Shown here: one piece after another, positions 7,851-17,867 of the stretch | Layout of the letters: each line of letters opens with the position of its first letter | Position numbering within the stretch: the stretch's first letter is position 1 | Assembly (NCBI RefSeq): GCF_049680855.1 | Contig: NZ_JBMPGS010000001.1 | Coordinates: 310,001-374,000 of the forward strand | Direction of reading: 5' to 3' | DNA: 64,000 bases | Origin: Salinimicrobium sp049680855 | GTDB taxonomy: Bacteria > Bacteroidota > Bacteroidia > Flavobacteriales > Flavobacteriaceae | Notes under the pieces: generated by a model | Told to the model about the DNA's origin: nothing | Database searches by the model: none | The model's input: only the letters and a program-made list of their open reading frames with translations | Program-made: the position numbers and the translations under genes

Positions 7851-8006
7851 ATTTTCATACTTTTCCTGATTGTGATTTTTCAGAATTCATCATTTTCTTG
7901 CCCTTTTTCAATATTTTGTGTTCGACAACAGTCTTTGGAACCACAGTTTCTTCAGAGAAAAAAACTCTAAAACAGCATTTTAGGAATCTAAATTATTACA
8001 AACCTA

Positions 8007-8858
8007 CTACTCCCGAACGAACTGCGTTACCCTTGCCACAATCTTTTTAAAAGCATCTGGTAATCCTTTTTCACTCCATGGATGGATTCCTTCAAAAACA
8101 TGGTTACTGCCCTCCAGAAGAAATAATTCAGCATTTGGGTTCCATTCTTTAAGATGTTGTGCGTTATCAACGTTTACTGTGGGATCTGCGGTTCCATGAA
8201 TGATGAGGAAAGGAATTTCCAACTGTTTTGCCGCCCTGGAGATCGTGAGCCTCTCTTCATTTTCTTTAAAATTGGTATAAAAACTATATAAATGGGGCAT
8301 TTGCTGTTTGGTGCGGCTGTTTTCAACATAGGCGATGCCATTTTCTTTCCATGCCTCCAGCTCGGGTCCGGAAGGAAACCTGTTTCCGAAATCACTTATG
8401 GATGCCAGGGTGATAAGCTTTGTCACGCGATCATCTTCGGCAGCTTTCACAGTCACCGTACCACCGCCCCGGGAATGGCCAATCAGTGAGATGCTCGAAG
8501 TATCTGCATAAGGTTTATGTGGAAAATCTTTTCCGCTCACCCAATCCAGCACCACATCAAGATCGTCCAGTTCTTTTAAAAAGGTGTTCTCACTAAATGC
8601 ATCAAGATCGGGAAAATCTATGGGCTGCTCCAAAGTTCCTCCGTTAAAGGAAAAATTGAATTTGATTAGCATAAACCCATTCCCTGCGAACTCCTCTGCC
8701 ATTAAATTCCATGTACCCCAATCTTTAAAACCTTTATAGCCGTGACAAAAAATGAGAACCGGCTTTTTCTCTTCTTTTTCTGAATAAAATACATCTGTGA
8801 CTACAGGACGTCCATGCTTTCCTTGCAATGGAATGTTCTTTATCTTCTTAATTACCAT
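8007..8858 (-). CDS. Alpha/beta hydrolase, dienelactone-hydrolase/peptidase S9-like
   Basis: A 283-residue alpha/beta hydrolase. FCHGYKGFKDWG is the oxyanion loop near residue 38, GHSRGGG holds the nucleophile Ser (near residue 128), GTADPTV the acid Asp, and EGSNHVF the catalytic His near the C-terminus. No signal peptide is seen, so it is cytoplasmic. The substrate is unknown. Its start overlaps the end of the AddB-like gene by 7 bases, so the two are cotranscribed with this gene second. No functional link to recombination is evident. Confidence 0.82.
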   Translation of the reverse strand: MVIKKIKNIPLQGKHGRPVVTDVFYSEKEEKKPVLIFCHGYKGFKDWGTWNLMAEEFAGNGFMLIKFNFSFNGGTLEQPIDFPDLDAFSENTFLKELDDLDVVLDWVSGKDFPHKPYADTSSISLIGHSRGGGTVTVKAAEDDRVTKLITLASISDFGNRFPSGPELEAWKENGIAYVENSRTKQQMPHLYSFYTNFKENEERLTISRAAKQLEIPFLIIHGTADPTVNVDNAQHLKEWNPNAELFLLEGSNHVFEGIHPWSEKGLPDAFKKIVARVTQFVRE

Positions 8859-11608
8859 GTTTGTGAGGGAATTTCTTTCTCCAGAAAAGGTATTTCCGGA
8901 TCACATATTTCTGTTATTAATTTCTTTAATTCTGCCCGATATGCCTCCAATACGTTCTCATCAATATCGGGATCTTTTTTTGCCCAGGCGCCAGGCTTAT
9001 CTTTTTTAGAATACTTCAAAAAGCCATTTTGAAGGTTTTTAAAAGAAATAATTCCTGCTTCTACAGGCTCATTAAAAGCTTTTTCAGCGTTCAGCATGCA
9101 GGCATAGCTTAATATCTGAAAAGTTTTGCCATACTTGTTATAATCGCTCGTTAAATCTTCCCAGTCAACGATCTCTACCTGGTTTTGATTTACATTTCCC
9201 GTTTTATAATCAATAATGCGCTTCTTTCCGTTCAAACAATCATAACGGTCTACTTTTCCGCGTAAAAAAACAGGAAAATCCAGCTCCTCAATGGGGATTT
9301 CGGTTCTGAGGTCACTTTCCACTTCCAAGATTTTCAGGATATTTCCATCTTTTAGAAAATTCATATCCATTTTCAGAAGATTGATGACATACCTTTTGGC
9401 CACTTCAAAAATGAGAAGGTTTTTGCCCTTTTTGAGAGGTTCTTTGGTGTAGGTTTTCTGAAACTGTACAGCAACTTCTGCAGGCGTTCTTTTGACTGCT
9501 TCTTTAAGTTTATCCATAGTGAGTTCTTCTCCTATCCAGTTTTTATAAAAGGTTTCCAGCGTATCATGCACTACCGTGCCCAGGGTATTATAGGCGATGG
9601 TTTCTTCCACCTCATCTTTTTCCTTGATTCCCAGGATGTATTGCCTATAGAAATCAATGGGATTTCTTATATATGTAGTGAGCGCAGAGGGTGAGAACCC
9701 GCGGTCCGCAAGCTGCTTAAGCTTTTCAAGTATCTCCTCATTTTTCTCCACCTGCTGTAGCTTTCTCCCTATTGCAGGCACTTTTGGTGCCACCGTTATT
9801 TTTTTCATGTTGTGAGCCTCCTGTTTTTCCATTTCGAGTTGCAACAAAAAGCGACTTTTTTCCCCTGCACTTAGTCCGTCGCTCTCGGTGTTGTAAAGCA
9901 GCTGAACGTTTTTCGCTCTTTGCAGGAGGTGGTAAAAATGGTAGGTATATACCGCATCTTTCTCCTTGTAGGTTGGTAAATCGTAAGAGCATTTAAGATC
10001 ATAAGGAATAAAGGAATTACTGCTCTTCCCGGCCGGTAAGACTCCTTCGTTTACAGACGTAATAATGACGTTCTCGAAATCAAGTCCACGTGATTCCAGC
10101 ATTCCCATTAGCTGAAGCCCCGTGAAAGGTTTTCCATGGAAATCTACTGTTTGGCTAGCCAGAAGCTCTTTAAAAATAGTGTATAAGGTTTTGATCGATC
10201 TCACGTGAGAATAGGTCTCCAGCAGATTCGTAAGCTTATTGAACAGCAAATGGTATTGGTAAAGAAATTCCAGGGTGAGTTGATCTTTCTCCTTGTCAAG
10301 ACTTCCCTTTATCTCGAAAATCAACTTCTGAAACTGAGAAATGGCAAAATGCGGATCGTCTTTCCAGTCTTCAAAGCACAGACTGAAAATTTTTGAATAT
10401 TTTTCAGGAATAAAGCTAAGCAGCTTGGCAGTAGAAAAATAAACCAGGTTGTCCTGTTGAATCTTTCCTGAAATTTCCTTCGAAAACCCAAAGGTTATTT
10501 TCTGGACCAAGGGGTGGTTGCTAATCCCAATGACATCTTTGAAATAAAGCTCGTGTTTTTTATGAGTATGTACCCTCAATAATTCTTCGAATAATGAAGT
10601 CACAGGTGCCGCATTTAGCGGGAAACCCATGGTGACATTAATTTCTTCCACGTTTTGAGGCAAAGAATTCAATACTGGCAGCAGCAGCGATTCATCTCCA
10701 AGAACAACAGCTGTTTTCCTCATTTCTTCCGGACTTAAATTCGCAAGAAGTTCGCCCACGTATTTCGCCTGCCCAATATTTCCAGGAACAGCCGTCATTT
10801 GGATGTTTTTGCTTCCGCTGAAATTACGGGAAACAAATTCAAAATTCTTATCCTGGTACATTGGCCAATCTCTTTTATACCTGCGCATAAACAGGGAAGC
10901 ATCATGCTGCGTATCTTTTAAAAAGACCTCATCAATGTCCCAAAAAATTTGCGCCACACCCAAAGATTCCATTTTTTGGAGGATCTTTTGTTCCGCATTG
11001 TTTAGTGCGTTAAAACCAAGGAATATATGTGGGTTCTTATGATCTTCTACATATTTTTCAATTCCTTCTGATGCCCTGCGATAAACCATCCCCTGATATG
11101 CCATTTTTCGCTGCTCCAAAGAGGCTCTTAAAGCTTCGTAGTATTCAGGAAGCTTCTGCCAAAAACTTAAGTAGTTCTCCATTAGAGAAGTCTTCTCCTT
11201 TTGCGCAGACCAGTGATTTATCTCCTGAATATCTGACAAATAATTAAAAAAAGGCTTATAATCAATCAGGTACCTGTCAATTTCATTAAAATCGTATAGG
11301 AGAGTTTGCGCCCAGGAGGAGAAGGTGTCGAAATTTTCAATTTTATCTTTAGGTGTGCATTGCAGATAAACTGAATAGAATTCAAATAAAGCAGTTGTAT
11401 TATCTATAGCTTTTAAACCAGACATTTCTTCTGAAAATTCTTCAATGCTAAACACTTGGGGAGCGAAAGAAGGATTTTCAGAAAGTTTGGCGAGCTCTGT
11501 GATTAAAAAAGAACCTGCTCGTTTGCTGGGCAGAATAAAGGTATGATTGGCAAGAGATTTATTTCGAGAAAGTAGTTCCTGTAGAACCTGGGTAATAAAT
11601 GGTATCAT
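8852..11608 (-). CDS. AddB-like PD-(D/E)XK nuclease/helicase-like protein
   Basis: A 918-residue protein with the layout of Bacteroidota AddB-like recombination subunits. The N-terminal part starts with an inactive helicase-like region (HTFILPSKRAGSFLITELAK). A UvrD-C-like stretch, GLQLMGMLESRGLDFENVII (near residues 490-510), is followed by a RecB-type nuclease domain: GTVVHDTLE (near 680), then FLRGKVDRYD and KRIIDYKTGNV (near 790-810), which carry the metal-binding Asp and the DYK triad. It probably pairs with the AddA-like helicase at 14493-17639 to resect double-strand DNA ends before RecA. OmpA and Kbl genes lie between the two. The terminator of ompA lies just upstream, so it has its own promoter there. 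Confidence 0.83.
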   Translation of the reverse strand: MIPFITQVLQELLSRNKSLANHTFILPSKRAGSFLITELAKLSENPSFAPQVFSIEEFSEEMSGLKAIDNTTALFEFYSVYLQCTPKDKIENFDTFSSWAQTLLYDFNEIDRYLIDYKPFFNYLSDIQEINHWSAQKEKTSLMENYLSFWQKLPEYYEALRASLEQRKMAYQGMVYRRASEGIEKYVEDHKNPHIFLGFNALNNAEQKILQKMESLGVAQIFWDIDEVFLKDTQHDASLFMRRYKRDWPMYQDKNFEFVSRNFSGSKNIQMTAVPGNIGQAKYVGELLANLSPEEMRKTAVVLGDESLLLPVLNSLPQNVEEINVTMGFPLNAAPVTSLFEELLRVHTHKKHELYFKDVIGISNHPLVQKITFGFSKEISGKIQQDNLVYFSTAKLLSFIPEKYSKIFSLCFEDWKDDPHFAISQFQKLIFEIKGSLDKEKDQLTLEFLYQYHLLFNKLTNLLETYSHVRSIKTLYTIFKELLASQTVDFHGKPFTGLQLMGMLESRGLDFENVIITSVNEGVLPAGKSSNSFIPYDLKCSYDLPTYKEKDAVYTYHFYHLLQRAKNVQLLYNTESDGLSAGEKSRFLLQLEMEKQEAHNMKKITVAPKVPAIGRKLQQVEKNEEILEKLKQLADRGFSPSALTTYIRNPIDFYRQYILGIKEKDEVEETIAYNTLGTVVHDTLETFYKNWIGEELTMDKLKEAVKRTPAEVAVQFQKTYTKEPLKKGKNLLIFEVAKRYVINLLKMDMNFLKDGNILKILEVESDLRTEIPIEELDFPVFLRGKVDRYDCLNGKKRIIDYKTGNVNQNQVEIVDWEDLTSDYNKYGKTFQILSYACMLNAEKAFNEPVEAGIISFKNLQNGFLKYSKKDKPGAWAKKDPDIDENVLEAYRAELKKLITEICDPEIPFLEKEIPSQTW

Positions 11609-11619
11609 AGTATAAAAAT

Positions 11620-11650
11620 AAAAAACGCCCCGACGTATCGGAGCGTTTTC
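11620..11650 (-). terminator. Terminator of ompA
   Basis: AAAACGCcCCG pairs with CGGaGCGTTTT around a short loop. On the minus strand it is followed by TTTTTTATTTTTA. It lies between the OmpA stop and the AddB-like start. Confidence 0.75.
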
Positions 11651-11671
11651 TACAAAAAGATTTATTCTTTT

Positions 11672-13069
11672 CTAGTTGTTCATATTCATTTCATCTGTGG
11701 ATTCGCCCTGCTCACCTTCAAGTGAAATTTCCACTCTTCGGTTTTGCTGTCTTCCTTCACTTGTACCGTTCGTAGCTATTGGCTGACTTTCCCCATAACC
11801 GGTCGCTGAAATCCTGTCTCGTGAAATTCCTGCCTCCACAAGGAAGTTCATCACAGCTTCTGCACGCTCTTGAGAAAGTTGCTGGTTATATGACTCAGCT
11901 CCAGTACTATCAGTATGACCTTCTATGTGGAAATCTGTAGTTGGATATTCTTCCATGATATCTGCAATTGCCTGCAAAGTCTCTTCAGATTCACCACGAA
12001 GTGTTGCTTTATTCAAGTCGAATAAAATTGTTCTTGAATATTCGTTCAATTCATTAATAACCTCTACAGTTGGTTCAGGACACCCATTGTTTTCAACAGT
12101 TCCCGCTACTTCTGGACATTCGTCCTCTTCGTTCACCACACCATCATTGTCATTATCCATATAAGGACAACCGTTGTTATCTGCTGGTCCTGCTTCGTTA
12201 GGACATTCATCCTCACTGTCTCTTACCCCGTCGCCATCGGCATCAGGACAACCGTTCATTGCAACAGTTCCCGCTACTGTAGGACATTCATCCTGTGGAT
12301 TAGGAATCCCGTCCCCGTCGGTGTCAGGACACCCATCGAACTGAGCTAAACCGGCTTCGTTAGGACAAGCATCCATTCTGTCTGCAATACCATCACCGTC
12401 AGAATCAGGACAACCATTGAATTCTGGAAGACCGGCTACTTCAGGACATTCGTCATTCTTGTCGTAAATCCCATCGCCATCAGTATCCATACCACCAAAA
12501 GCAATTTTGATTCCCGCAACATGCTGGAAATGAGAATTGAAATCATCCTGAAACGCATGCTTGTAAACAGTTTGTACTGAAAGTGCTATATTATCTGAAA
12601 ACCAGAAGTTAAGTCCAACTGTACCATCAAGGGTTGCAGCTCCTTCATCGTCAACCCACGAATAACCACCACCGGCACCAACGAATGGATCAAACCACCC
12701 TGCATTGGCATCGTTTCTAAAACTGTAGTTAAAAGTACCGTCTAACGAATAATAAGTAAGTCGGTCCCAACTGTCATCACCGAATCTCTCGATCATGTTC
12801 ACAGATCCTGCACCTTCAAAATAAAAGCCTCCTCCTATATTTCTCGCAACCGAAAGTCTTGTAAAACCTGGAAGTATGTTCCAATGATCACCAACATTAA
12901 AAAAGTCTTCAAAATAACCTCCTAAAGGAGCATCTTCACCTGTAGGGTAAAAATCCACGGCGTTCATACCTATTCCTATCGCCCAGGGATTATTTTCATC
13001 CTGCGCCTGAACAGCTGTAAAGCTCAGCATAAAAAACGCAGCCAATAAAAAAGTGTTTAAATGTTTCAT
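11672..13069 (-). CDS. OmpA family outer-membrane protein with thrombospondin type 3 repeats
   Basis: A 465-residue outer-membrane protein. It has a signal peptide (MKHLNTFLLAAFFMLSFTAVQAQ, cut after AQA or VQA), an eight-strand beta-barrel region (about 25-190), and about five calcium-binding DxDGDGxxDxxDxCP repeats (about 195-330). The C-terminal OmpA domain (about 345-450) contains HIEGHTDSTG, the peptidoglycan-binding signature, and ends QQNRRVEISL. It anchors the outer membrane to the cell wall and is probably one of the most abundant proteins. A consensus promoter lies just upstream and a strong terminator downstream, so it is a single-gene unit. The Cys pairs in the repeats may form disulphides. 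Confidence 0.93.
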   Translation of the reverse strand: MKHLNTFLLAAFFMLSFTAVQAQDENNPWAIGIGMNAVDFYPTGEDAPLGGYFEDFFNVGDHWNILPGFTRLSVARNIGGGFYFEGAGSVNMIERFGDDSWDRLTYYSLDGTFNYSFRNDANAGWFDPFVGAGGGYSWVDDEGAATLDGTVGLNFWFSDNIALSVQTVYKHAFQDDFNSHFQHVAGIKIAFGGMDTDGDGIYDKNDECPEVAGLPEFNGCPDSDGDGIADRMDACPNEAGLAQFDGCPDTDGDGIPNPQDECPTVAGTVAMNGCPDADGDGVRDSEDECPNEAGPADNNGCPYMDNDNDGVVNEEDECPEVAGTVENNGCPEPTVEVINELNEYSRTILFDLNKATLRGESEETLQAIADIMEEYPTTDFHIEGHTDSTGAESYNQQLSQERAEAVMNFLVEAGISRDRISATGYGESQPIATNGTSEGRQQNRRVEISLEGEQGESTDEMNMNN

Positions 13070-13104
13070 ATCTAAATGTTTAAATTCAATTGGGTTAGTT
13101 GAAA

Positions 13105-13135
13105 CAAAAGTAGGCTGATATTCATTAGCGGCAAA
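13105..13135 (-). promoter_or_regulatory. Promoter of ompA
   Basis: On the minus strand TTTG (13132-13135) is followed after 19 bases by TACTTTTG (13105-13112). Both boxes and the spacing match the Bacteroidota housekeeping consensus. The ATG lies about 35 bases further on. The rest of 13070-13265 is AT-rich with no other visible signal. Confidence 0.7.
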
Positions 13136-13265
13136 GCTTATAATAATAAAGTTTTCTTAATATCTCAATATTTACGGGGCTTTACAGAACATTTCTCATT
13201 TAAAATCTAAATATTTTCATAAATTTATAAATCTTTCAAAACCTTCTAAAAGCCCAATTTCCTTC

Positions 13266-14462
13266 TTAAGAGATAACATCGAGCTCTTTCCCAACTTTAA
13301 CAAAAGCTTTAATAGCAGCATCTAAATGTTCTTTTTTATGGGCCGCTGAAAGTTGTACTCTAATTCTTGCTTTGCCTTTTGGAACCACGGGATAGAAAAA
13401 GCCAATTACGTAAATCCCTTCCTCCAAAAGCCTGTCGGCCATATCCTGCGAAAGTTTGGCGTCATATAACATTACCGGTACAATTGCGGCATCCCCATCA
13501 ATGATATCAAAACCGGCATCTTTAATCCCCTTTTTGAAGTACCTGGTATTTTCTTTCAGCTTATTTCTCAAAGAACTATCTGTAGACAGCATTTCAAATA
13601 CCTTAATAGAAGCACCTACAATAGCCGGTGCCAGGGAATTTGAAAAAAGATAAGGTCTTGATCTTTGCCGCAGCATTTCAATAATCTCTTTCTTACCGGT
13701 AGTATAACCTCCCATGGCACCACCAAGAGCTTTTCCGAGGGTACCTGTTATAATATCTATTCGGTCCAGCACTCCTTTTTCCTCAAGAGTACCAATTCCA
13801 TTTTCTCCAATAAAACCTGTTGCATGGGCTTCATCTATCATTACCAGCGCGTCATACTTATCTGCCAAATCGCAAATTTCATCAAGCGGTGCAACTAACC
13901 CATCCATAGAAAACACACCATCGGTCACAATGATCTTAAAGCGCGCTCCATCTTCATTAGCCTTTTTTAACTGCTTTTCTAGATCGTCCATGTTGTTGTT
14001 CTCATAGCGATAACGCGCAGCTTTGCAAAGCCGAACTCCGTCAATAATAGAGGCGTGGTTAAGCGAATCAGAAATTATAGCATCTTCTTTTGAAAACAAA
14101 GGTTCAAAAACACCCCCATTGGCGTCAAAGGCGGCGGCGTAGAGAATGGTATCTTCAGTTTTGTAGAAATCGGCTATTTTCCCTTCCAGTTCCTTGTGAA
14201 TATCCTGCGTTCCACAAATAAATCGAACGCTGCTCATTCCGAAGCCATGTGTATCCATTGTATCTTTTGCCGCCTGGATGACTTCAGGATGAGAGGAAAG
14301 CCCTAAATAATTATTGGCGCAAAAGTTAATCACCTCTTTTCCCCCCTGGATGGTGATCGCCGCACCTTGCGGAGAAGTAATGATGCGCTCCTTTTTATAA
14401 AGGCCTTCTTCCTTTATTTCTTCTATTTCTTTCTGTAAATGATCTTTTATTTTTCCGTACAT
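13266..14462 (-). CDS. kbl: Glycine C-acetyltransferase (2-amino-3-ketobutyrate CoA ligase)
   Basis: A 398-residue PLP enzyme of the alpha-oxoamine synthase family, cytoplasmic. It splits 2-amino-3-ketobutyrate with CoA to glycine and acetyl-CoA in threonine breakdown. Family marks are INFCANNYLGLSSHPEV near residue 43, the PLP-contact VMIDEAHATGFIG near 207-219, and GTLGKALGGAMGG near 241-253 with the Schiff-base Lys. The length is that of E. coli Kbl (398). Threonine dehydrogenase is not adjacent. The AddA-like gene is 30 bases upstream on the same strand, so they may share a transcript. Serine palmitoyltransferase, a relative, is less likely given the near full-length resemblance to Kbl. 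Confidence 0.9.
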   Translation of the reverse strand: MYGKIKDHLQKEIEEIKEEGLYKKERIITSPQGAAITIQGGKEVINFCANNYLGLSSHPEVIQAAKDTMDTHGFGMSSVRFICGTQDIHKELEGKIADFYKTEDTILYAAAFDANGGVFEPLFSKEDAIISDSLNHASIIDGVRLCKAARYRYENNNMDDLEKQLKKANEDGARFKIIVTDGVFSMDGLVAPLDEICDLADKYDALVMIDEAHATGFIGENGIGTLEEKGVLDRIDIITGTLGKALGGAMGGYTTGKKEIIEMLRQRSRPYLFSNSLAPAIVGASIKVFEMLSTDSSLRNKLKENTRYFKKGIKDAGFDIIDGDAAIVPVMLYDAKLSQDMADRLLEEGIYVIGFFYPVVPKGKARIRVQLSAAHKKEHLDAAIKAFVKVGKELDVIS

Positions 14463-14492
14463 GATTCTGTTTTTTACAAAATTACACTTCTT

Positions 14493-17400
14493 TTAAACAA
14501 CGCTTACCGTGACCTGCCGGTTAATATAAATAAGAACCCGGCTCTCTACCTCAAACCCCATTGCCGTAAGCACCTGCGCATAACTGTTAATCTGTGATTT
14601 GTGGCTCTCACTTGCTTCACCGGTCTTGTAATCAATTATGTTTACTTTATTTTCATTAAATACAAGCCTGTCTGGCCTTAATATGGTTCCGTTTTCGGTA
14701 ATGATATCACGCTCATTGTAGACCACAAGTTCGGGTTCAAAAAATTTCTTTAATTCAGGATGCTCCACCACTGCCATTATTCCGGCTGTTACTTCTTCTT
14801 CATCATTATTTTGAAAAAGTCCTTCTTCCCGCGCCTCTGCAATGGCTCTTGGAACATCTTTTTTAGTCTTTATTCTGAAGAAAATATCATGCACCAAATG
14901 CCCTTTTTCGATAGCCTGCGCCTGGGAAGAATCCCAAAGCAAACCCGATTTTGTTATTATAGAAACGGCATTGCTTCCTGTTGGTGAGGAATAGTATTTT
15001 TCCTGTTGATAATTATTATTCTCTTCTATTTCTTCTGAAACCGGAAGATCTTCCCTGCTTCCAAATTCATATTCATGACTTTCATCCCATTTCCCAATCG
15101 ATTTAAGCCATGATATAAATAAGCCGGAAAATTTATTCAGATTTTCTTTGCCCTTGTTTAATTCATATTTTGAAATAATATATAACTGCTTCACCGGGCG
15201 GGTAAGAGCCACGTAAAGTACATTTAGCGCATCCAGCTGACTGTAATGACAAAGATTCTCGTATAAAAGTGAAGGCTCCTCGCCCCATTGCAGCATATCT
15301 TTGGAAGCTTTTAAATATCCCACAGGAATTTCTTCACTTAAAGTTTCAGGAATATCCATCCACAAAGATTCCCGGGCGACATCTGTGATATTACTGTTCG
15401 CAAACGGGAAAATCACAATTGGAAATTCCAAGCCTTTGGCTTTGTGAATGGTCATAATTTGCACTGCATCTTTATCTGGCGAAGCGGCGATGCTTTTTCT
15501 ATCCTTTTTATGCTCCCACAGTTCCAAAAATTCAAAAATTCCGTGGTTTTCTTTTTGAGAAACTTCGTAGACATAATCCAGGAATGACTGCACATACGCA
15601 TCTGAAGACTGTACCAAATTGAACTTTCTTATAATATATTCCACAGCCTCATACAAAGAATAATCTGTCACCTGTTCCAGGTTGAACTCTATCCCGAAGG
15701 TTTTGAGGCTATTGAAGAAGTGCTGATGATCAAGATCCAGCCTTTCTTTGATGAATTTATAAGCATTTCCTGGCGCTATAAGGTTTTCCACAAGGTAGTC
15801 GAGAATAACCAGCTTCAGGTTTTTATCCAGTCCGTCAAGGGAAAACCGTAAAACAGCGGTTATAAAGTTCACTTTTGGAGACTGGGAAAGTAAAAGGCTT
15901 TCCGCAGATATTACCGGCACTCCATTTTCACTTAACAAAGAAGCGATCGCTACACCTTCTTTTTTCCTTCGGGTAAGAATGCAAATATTACTCAGCGAAA
16001 CTTTCTTTTCCTGCAGGTCTTTTATGATCTCCAACACCTTCTCGGGATAAACCTGCATCTCTTCTTCGGCATTTTCAGCTTCAATAAAAGAAAGATTCAC
16101 GTAACCTCCCTCCGACTTTTTCGGTTCCTGGGAAGCTGTTTCCTTAAACAATTTTTGATGCTCCAGATTTGAAAAACAAGATGATGAAAATTGAAAAAAG
16201 TCATTATTGAAATCTACGACCTGTTTCGAACTTCGGTAGTTATGCGGCAGTAAAACCACTTCCTTATTCTCCAGGTTGAACGGATTTTTGCTTCCGCAGA
16301 GCGCCATGAATTGCTCTGCTTTTCCACCACGCCATCTGTAAATACTTTGTTTTGCATCTCCCACCAGCGTAAGGCTGCCATGTTCTCCCTCTTCATGTAT
16401 TGTCGTTAAGGTATGATTTACCAACGGAATAATATTTTCCCATTGCATTTCACTGGTGTCCTGGAATTCGTCTATAAAATAATGCCGGTAACGCTCCCCG
16501 AGACGCTCATAAATAAAAGGAGCGGGTTGATCTTTTACCGCGCCGGAAATGGTAGCGTTGAATTCTGATATCATCACGATAGAACGCTCTTTTTTGATCA
16601 TGGCCACCTCCTCCTGAATGGCACGTAACAAGGAAAGCGGAGTAAGGTTTTTCTCAACAGCCGCGAAATATTGAAGTTTCGTAATATATCTCTTCGCCTC
16701 ATTAAAGAGCGAAGCAACTTCTGGCTGCAGGCGATCCAGGATGATCTTTTTGTCTTCGCTTAGTTTCTTTGCATATAAAGGTTCATCTGCAATGCCCAGC
16801 TGCCATTTTGCATCGAAATCTACCTTAAAATTTTTATTTTGAAGTTTTAGGAAGAAATTAGGGCAACTACCTCTATTAAAATCTGAATTTTCGAGTCCGT
16901 TGCTTTGCAGCAGCTCAAAAAAACGGTTGGAAGTCTCCACCACCCCCTCTTCAAAAAGGGCATTTTGATTCCTTATTTCAGAATCGAGCGAGTCAAAATC
17001 TTTAAGTTTTTTGTTTTTCAGTAACTGCAGAAAAGCCTGATTATCTTCAGCGTTCAGCAATTCTGCGATCTTATAAAGGTCTTTTGCAATGTCCCAGCTT
17101 TTATCCTCATCGGTCTTACTGAGTGAAAAGTTGATAAGAACTCTGGTAAGTTCCTTATCTTCCCCGGCTTTATTGATCAATCGCTCCACGGCCTCCTGTA
17201 GTACTTCGGCGGTGTTCAATTCCACCTCAAAATTGAGGGGCAGGTCAAGATCTTTGGCAAATGTTCTCAAAACCCGGTGCGTAAAACCATCTATGGTAGA
17301 AACTTCAAAAGCTGCGTAATTGTGAATGATATTCTTTAGGATATTATGACTGCGGCCTCTGACTTCGGAAGCAGAAAAGCCAGTTTCCTCACAAATAATT

Positions 17401-17639
17401 TTCAGAAGCGGCTGAAATTTCTGCGGAACAGGATCTTTAGAAAATGCATAAAGATTATCTACGATCCTGGATTTCATCTCCTCTACCGCTTTGTTGGTAA
17501 AAGTAATGGCCAGAATATTTTTATAGGCATCGGTTCTGGAAGAGGAAAAAAGGAGCAATAAATACTCTTTTACGAGGGTAAAAGTCTTCCCCGATCCTGC
17601 GGAAGCATTGTAAATGGTAAAGGAATTCTCTTTCTTCAA
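14493..17639 (-). CDS. AddA-like UvrD/REP helicase-nuclease
   Basis: A 1048-residue SF1A helicase with a C-terminal RecB-type nuclease. NASAGSGKTFTLVKEY (residues 10-25) is the Walker A motif, KNILAITFTNKAVEEMKSR is motif Ia, and FIDEFQDTSEMQW (near 390) is motif II. TLVGDAKQSIYRWRGG is motif III, VQIMTIHKAKGLEFP motif V and LNVLYVALTRPVKQLYI motif VI. HLVHDIFFR near 935 and VNIIDYKTGEA (near 1010) form the nuclease active site. It would unwind and cut double-strand DNA ends together with the AddB-like protein at 8852-11608. The start is a TTG at 17637-17639, as no ATG precedes Walker A; MKKENSFTIYNASAG fits the family start. Confidence 0.88.
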   Translation of the reverse strand: MKKENSFTIYNASAGSGKTFTLVKEYLLLLFSSSRTDAYKNILAITFTNKAVEEMKSRIVDNLYAFSKDPVPQKFQPLLKIICEETGFSASEVRGRSHNILKNIIHNYAAFEVSTIDGFTHRVLRTFAKDLDLPLNFEVELNTAEVLQEAVERLINKAGEDKELTRVLINFSLSKTDEDKSWDIAKDLYKIAELLNAEDNQAFLQLLKNKKLKDFDSLDSEIRNQNALFEEGVVETSNRFFELLQSNGLENSDFNRGSCPNFFLKLQNKNFKVDFDAKWQLGIADEPLYAKKLSEDKKIILDRLQPEVASLFNEAKRYITKLQYFAAVEKNLTPLSLLRAIQEEVAMIKKERSIVMISEFNATISGAVKDQPAPFIYERLGERYRHYFIDEFQDTSEMQWENIIPLVNHTLTTIHEEGEHGSLTLVGDAKQSIYRWRGGKAEQFMALCGSKNPFNLENKEVVLLPHNYRSSKQVVDFNNDFFQFSSSCFSNLEHQKLFKETASQEPKKSEGGYVNLSFIEAENAEEEMQVYPEKVLEIIKDLQEKKVSLSNICILTRRKKEGVAIASLLSENGVPVISAESLLLSQSPKVNFITAVLRFSLDGLDKNLKLVILDYLVENLIAPGNAYKFIKERLDLDHQHFFNSLKTFGIEFNLEQVTDYSLYEAVEYIIRKFNLVQSSDAYVQSFLDYVYEVSQKENHGIFEFLELWEHKKDRKSIAASPDKDAVQIMTIHKAKGLEFPIVIFPFANSNITDVARESLWMDIPETLSEEIPVGYLKASKDMLQWGEEPSLLYENLCHYSQLDALNVLYVALTRPVKQLYIISKYELNKGKENLNKFSGLFISWLKSIGKWDESHEYEFGSREDLPVSEEIEENNNYQQEKYYSSPTGSNAVSIITKSGLLWDSSQAQAIEKGHLVHDIFFRIKTKKDVPRAIAEAREEGLFQNNDEEEVTAGIMAVVEHPELKKFFEPELVVYNERDIITENGTILRPDRLVFNENKVNIIDYKTGEASESHKSQINSYAQVLTAMGFEVESRVLIYINRQVTVSVV

Positions 17640-17819
17640 GCTATTTTTTTTACTAAAATATAAAATCCTTTTCTGGTTCTATGGAACCGCCTGATTTTCT
17701 TTCGGATTCATCAAAATCCCGGCATAATTTATTATGGAATGAGCATCTTTTTCAGTTAAAAACCTAAAGGTTTAAGGATTTTATAACATCTAAATGTTTT
17801 TCCTGAAAAGCTTTATTCC

Positions 17820-17827
17820 TAAATTTG
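17820..17827 (+). promoter_or_regulatory. Promoter -7 box of the superoxide dismutase gene
   Basis: TAAATTTG matches TAnnTTTG and lies 40 bases before the ATG at 17868. The -33 box is weak (TTT). The intergenic stretch 17640-17867 shows nothing else clear. Confidence 0.5.
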
Positions 17828-17867
17828 GGGTTGATCTGAATTAATAATTAAAAAAACATATCATATT

